Shown one piece after another: positions 5,475-6,490 of a stretch of DNA of 6,490 nt; position 1 is the stretch's first letter; every line of letters starts with the position of its first letter. A program made the position numbers and the translations under genes. Source of the DNA: Deltaproteobacteria bacterium (lineage in GTDB: Bacteria; Desulfobacterota; Binatia; UBA9968). Below the pieces are notes generated by a model. The model worked only from the letters and a program-made list of their open reading frames with translations, did no database searches and was not told the DNA's origin. The DNA lies in contig JACPDC010000383.1 in NCBI GenBank assembly GCA_016184235.1, positions 1-6,490 on the forward strand, given 5' to 3'.

Positions 5475-5759
5475 ATGGTTAAAAGGCTATCAGGCGTTGT
5501 CGTAGCGGTCCTTTTGGCCCTTTCCTTTGCCGGCTCGCTCTTGGCCGACGAGATCAAGGGGAAGATAACGAAGGTTGGAGGAGAAGGCCGTGAGATTACA
5601 GTGAAGTCAAAGGATAAAGAGGTCACTGTGAAGATCAGCGGCAGCCGCACGGCCCTGGAAGGGGTTAGTGGCCGCTCTGCCCTCAAGGAAGGCCAGAGTG
5701 TCACTGTGGATTATTCGGGCGACGAGGCCAAGAAGATCACCGTGAAGGCGACTAAGTAG
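5475..5759 (+). CDS. small secreted beta-rich protein of unknown function
   Basis: This 94-residue protein has a clear signal peptide: MVKRL, then a hydrophobic core VVVAVLLALSFAG, with likely cleavage after SLLA (residue 24). The mature part of about 70 residues is lysine-rich and alternates short strands (IKGKITKV, REITVKSKD, EVTVKISG, QSVTVDYSG, KKITVKATK) with glycine turns. This suggests a small beta-barrel or OB-like fold, as in periplasmic KGKIT-type proteins often annotated as hypothetical. No cysteine, catalytic motif or metal site is visible. It has its own strong ribosome site and is closed by a strong terminator 30 bases after its stop. It therefore ends the transcript, possibly one shared with the selenoprotein gene 77 bases upstream. 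I do not recognise its function. Confidence 0.82.
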   Translation: MVKRLSGVVVAVLLALSFAGSLLADEIKGKITKVGGEGREITVKSKDKEVTVKISGSRTALEGVSGRSALKEGQSVTVDYSGDEAKKITVKATK

Positions 5760-5789
5760 GCATCAGGAACAGAACTCAACTCTGAGGCG

Positions 5790-5825
5790 AAAAAGGGGAG
5801 GTGGATAGAATCCGCCCCCCTTTTT
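5790..5825 (+). terminator. strong intrinsic terminator
   Basis: The stem is AAAAAGGGG (5790-5798), a bulged A at 5799, then GGTGGA (5800-5805) pairing with TCCGCC (5811-5816) and CCCCTTTTT (5817-5825), around the loop TAGAA. The T run forms the release tract, and the A run on the 5' side would allow weak function in the opposite direction too. It separates the small secreted protein from the BolA/glutaredoxin pair. Confidence 0.88.
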
Positions 5826-5871
5826 CCTTCTGAGGCGGCCGCTGACGATGTGACGCCCCTTACGGAAGAGC

Positions 5872-5900
5872 TTGCAAGATCGAAACTAACCGATTAAACT
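5872..5900 (+). promoter_or_regulatory. tentative promoter for the BolA-glutaredoxin pair
   Basis: TTGCAA (5872-5877) and TAAACT (5895-5900) are 17 bases apart, each with about four consensus matches. The following ATG at 5909 has no Shine-Dalgarno, so the transcript could be nearly leaderless. The match is modest, and the only support from context is that a terminator lies just upstream. Confidence 0.3.
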
Positions 5901-5908
5901 TTGTTTCA

Positions 5909-6169
5909 ATGATCAGCCCGGATGAGATTCAGTCGACCCTGGAGAAGGCCCTGCCCGGCGCGACAGTCGCGGTTCAGGACTTAACCGGGGGAGGGGATCA
6001 TTTTCAGGTCGTTGTGGTCTCGCCCTCCTTCGAGGGGAAAGGGCTCGTGGATCAGCATCAGATGGTTTATGGAGCGCTTAAGGAGTCGTTAGGAAGCGAG
6101 CGCATACACGCCCTGGCCTTAAAAACTTACACCCCGGGGCAGTGGGAGCGCATTGCGGCCCAAAAATAG
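5909..6169 (+). CDS. BolA family protein
   Basis: At 86 residues this is the usual size for BolA/IbaG-type proteins. The conserved core is present: [20 protein letters not shown] (27-46), [12 protein letters not shown] (46-57, the RHR-x-V-like helix) and [14 protein letters not shown] (66-79) with the near-invariant H67. H31 in the DHF loop is the candidate iron-sulfur ligand that BolA proteins contribute when they pair with a monothiol glutaredoxin. BolA-Grx heterodimers hold a [2Fe-2S] cluster and act in cluster transfer or iron sensing. The gene is followed 15 bases later by exactly that partner. The ATG at 5909 fits the family N-terminus but has no ribosome site, pointing to leaderless or weak initiation. 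Confidence 0.92.
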   Translation: MISPDEIQSTLEKALPGATVAVQDLTGGGDHFQVVVVSPSFEGKGLVDQHQMVYGALKESLGSERIHALALKTYTPGQWERIAAQK

Positions 6170-6184
6170 CGAGGAGGTCTTATT

Positions 6185-6490
6185 ATGCCGGACGAGGTAT
6201 TGGCGAAGATCGACGAGAAGGTTAAAAACAACAAAGTGATGCTCTACATGAAGGGGAACCCGGATTTCCCCCAGTGCGGTTTTTCAGCCCACACGGTGGA
6301 GATACTGAGATCCTACGGGGTTCCTTTTGAGACGGAGGATGTGCTTGCGGACCCCGAAATCAGAGACGGGATCAAGCGCTACTCCAACTGGCCCACCATC
6401 CCGCAGATTTTCATCAACGGCAAGTTCGTTGGGGGCTGCGATATCCTCCACGAGCTGCACGAGCGGGGCGAGCTCGCGCCGCTGCTGAAG
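6185..6490 (+). CDS. grxD: monothiol CGFS glutaredoxin (Grx4/GrxD family), 3' end cut by the window
   Basis: From ATG 6185, after GAGGAGGT at 6171-6178, 102 codons stay open to the window edge. The family is about 105-115 residues, so only the tail is missing. The sequence shows MKGNPDFPQCGFS with the monothiol active site C31-G-F-S34 and glutathione-contact K23. WPTIPQIFINGKFVGGCDI (69-87) holds the cis-proline P73 and the glutathione-binding G-G-C-D-I. Where the family usually reads KGTP this has KGNP, a mild change. CGFS glutaredoxins bind a [2Fe-2S] cluster bridged with glutathione and deliver it to acceptors, often with BolA, whose gene lies directly upstream. C85 in GGCDI is a common second cysteine. 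The pair is almost certainly co-transcribed. Confidence 0.95.
   Translation, partial: MPDEVLAKIDEKVKNNKVMLYMKGNPDFPQCGFSAHTVEILRSYGVPFETEDVLADPEIRDGIKRYSNWPTIPQIFINGKFVGGCDILHELHERGELAPLLK

Overview
The window reads as a piece of chromosome from an uncultivated, fairly GC-rich Gram-negative-type bacterium. Signal peptides, a lipoprotein signal, periplasmic solute-binding proteins and a BolA/monothiol-glutaredoxin pair point that way. Solute-binding proteins without transporter genes beside them, next to a selenocysteine-type peroxiredoxin-like gene, would fit soil or sediment lineages formerly lumped with Deltaproteobacteria or the Methylomirabilota/Rokubacteria/Binatota groups. That placement is inference; there is no marker gene here.

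Bases 1-1770 are an accessory, decaying zone. They hold the 3' end of an unrecognised gene with an internal ochre stop (3-305), then a REP-associated tyrosine transposase (RAYT, 487-1416) flanked by inverted repeats (440-463 against 1399-1420 and 1429-1452). The right-hand repeat is duplicated in tandem and contains the transposase stop codon. Directly against the right end, on the minus strand, is the 5' part of a secreted M23-type peptidase gene (1454-1768). It is cut off just after its first zinc-ligand motif.

Bases 1818-5397 are a metabolic and periplasmic cluster, all on the plus strand. It consists of an SDR oxidoreductase (1818-2540), a small frameshifted coiled-coil lipoprotein gene (2606-2838), two NMT1/SsuA-like substrate-binding proteins overlapping by 4 bases (2882-3877, 3874-4836), and a peroxiredoxin-like gene (4876-5397) with an in-frame TGA exactly where the family's first active-site cysteine belongs. 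A 7-bp hairpin with a G-containing 4-nt loop follows the TGA at the spacing of a bacterial SECIS element. I read this as a selenoprotein with a U-x-x-C active site. Ordinary gene calling would split it or miss its N-terminal third, and it is the most interesting item in the window.

Bases 5459-6490 carry a small secreted beta-rich protein with a perfect Shine-Dalgarno sequence and a strong intrinsic terminator. After that comes a BolA-family gene followed 15 bases later by a CGFS monothiol glutaredoxin that runs off the window end. These last two are the classic partners in iron-sulfur cluster trafficking and iron sensing. Together with the selenoprotein they give the right half a thiol/selenol redox theme.
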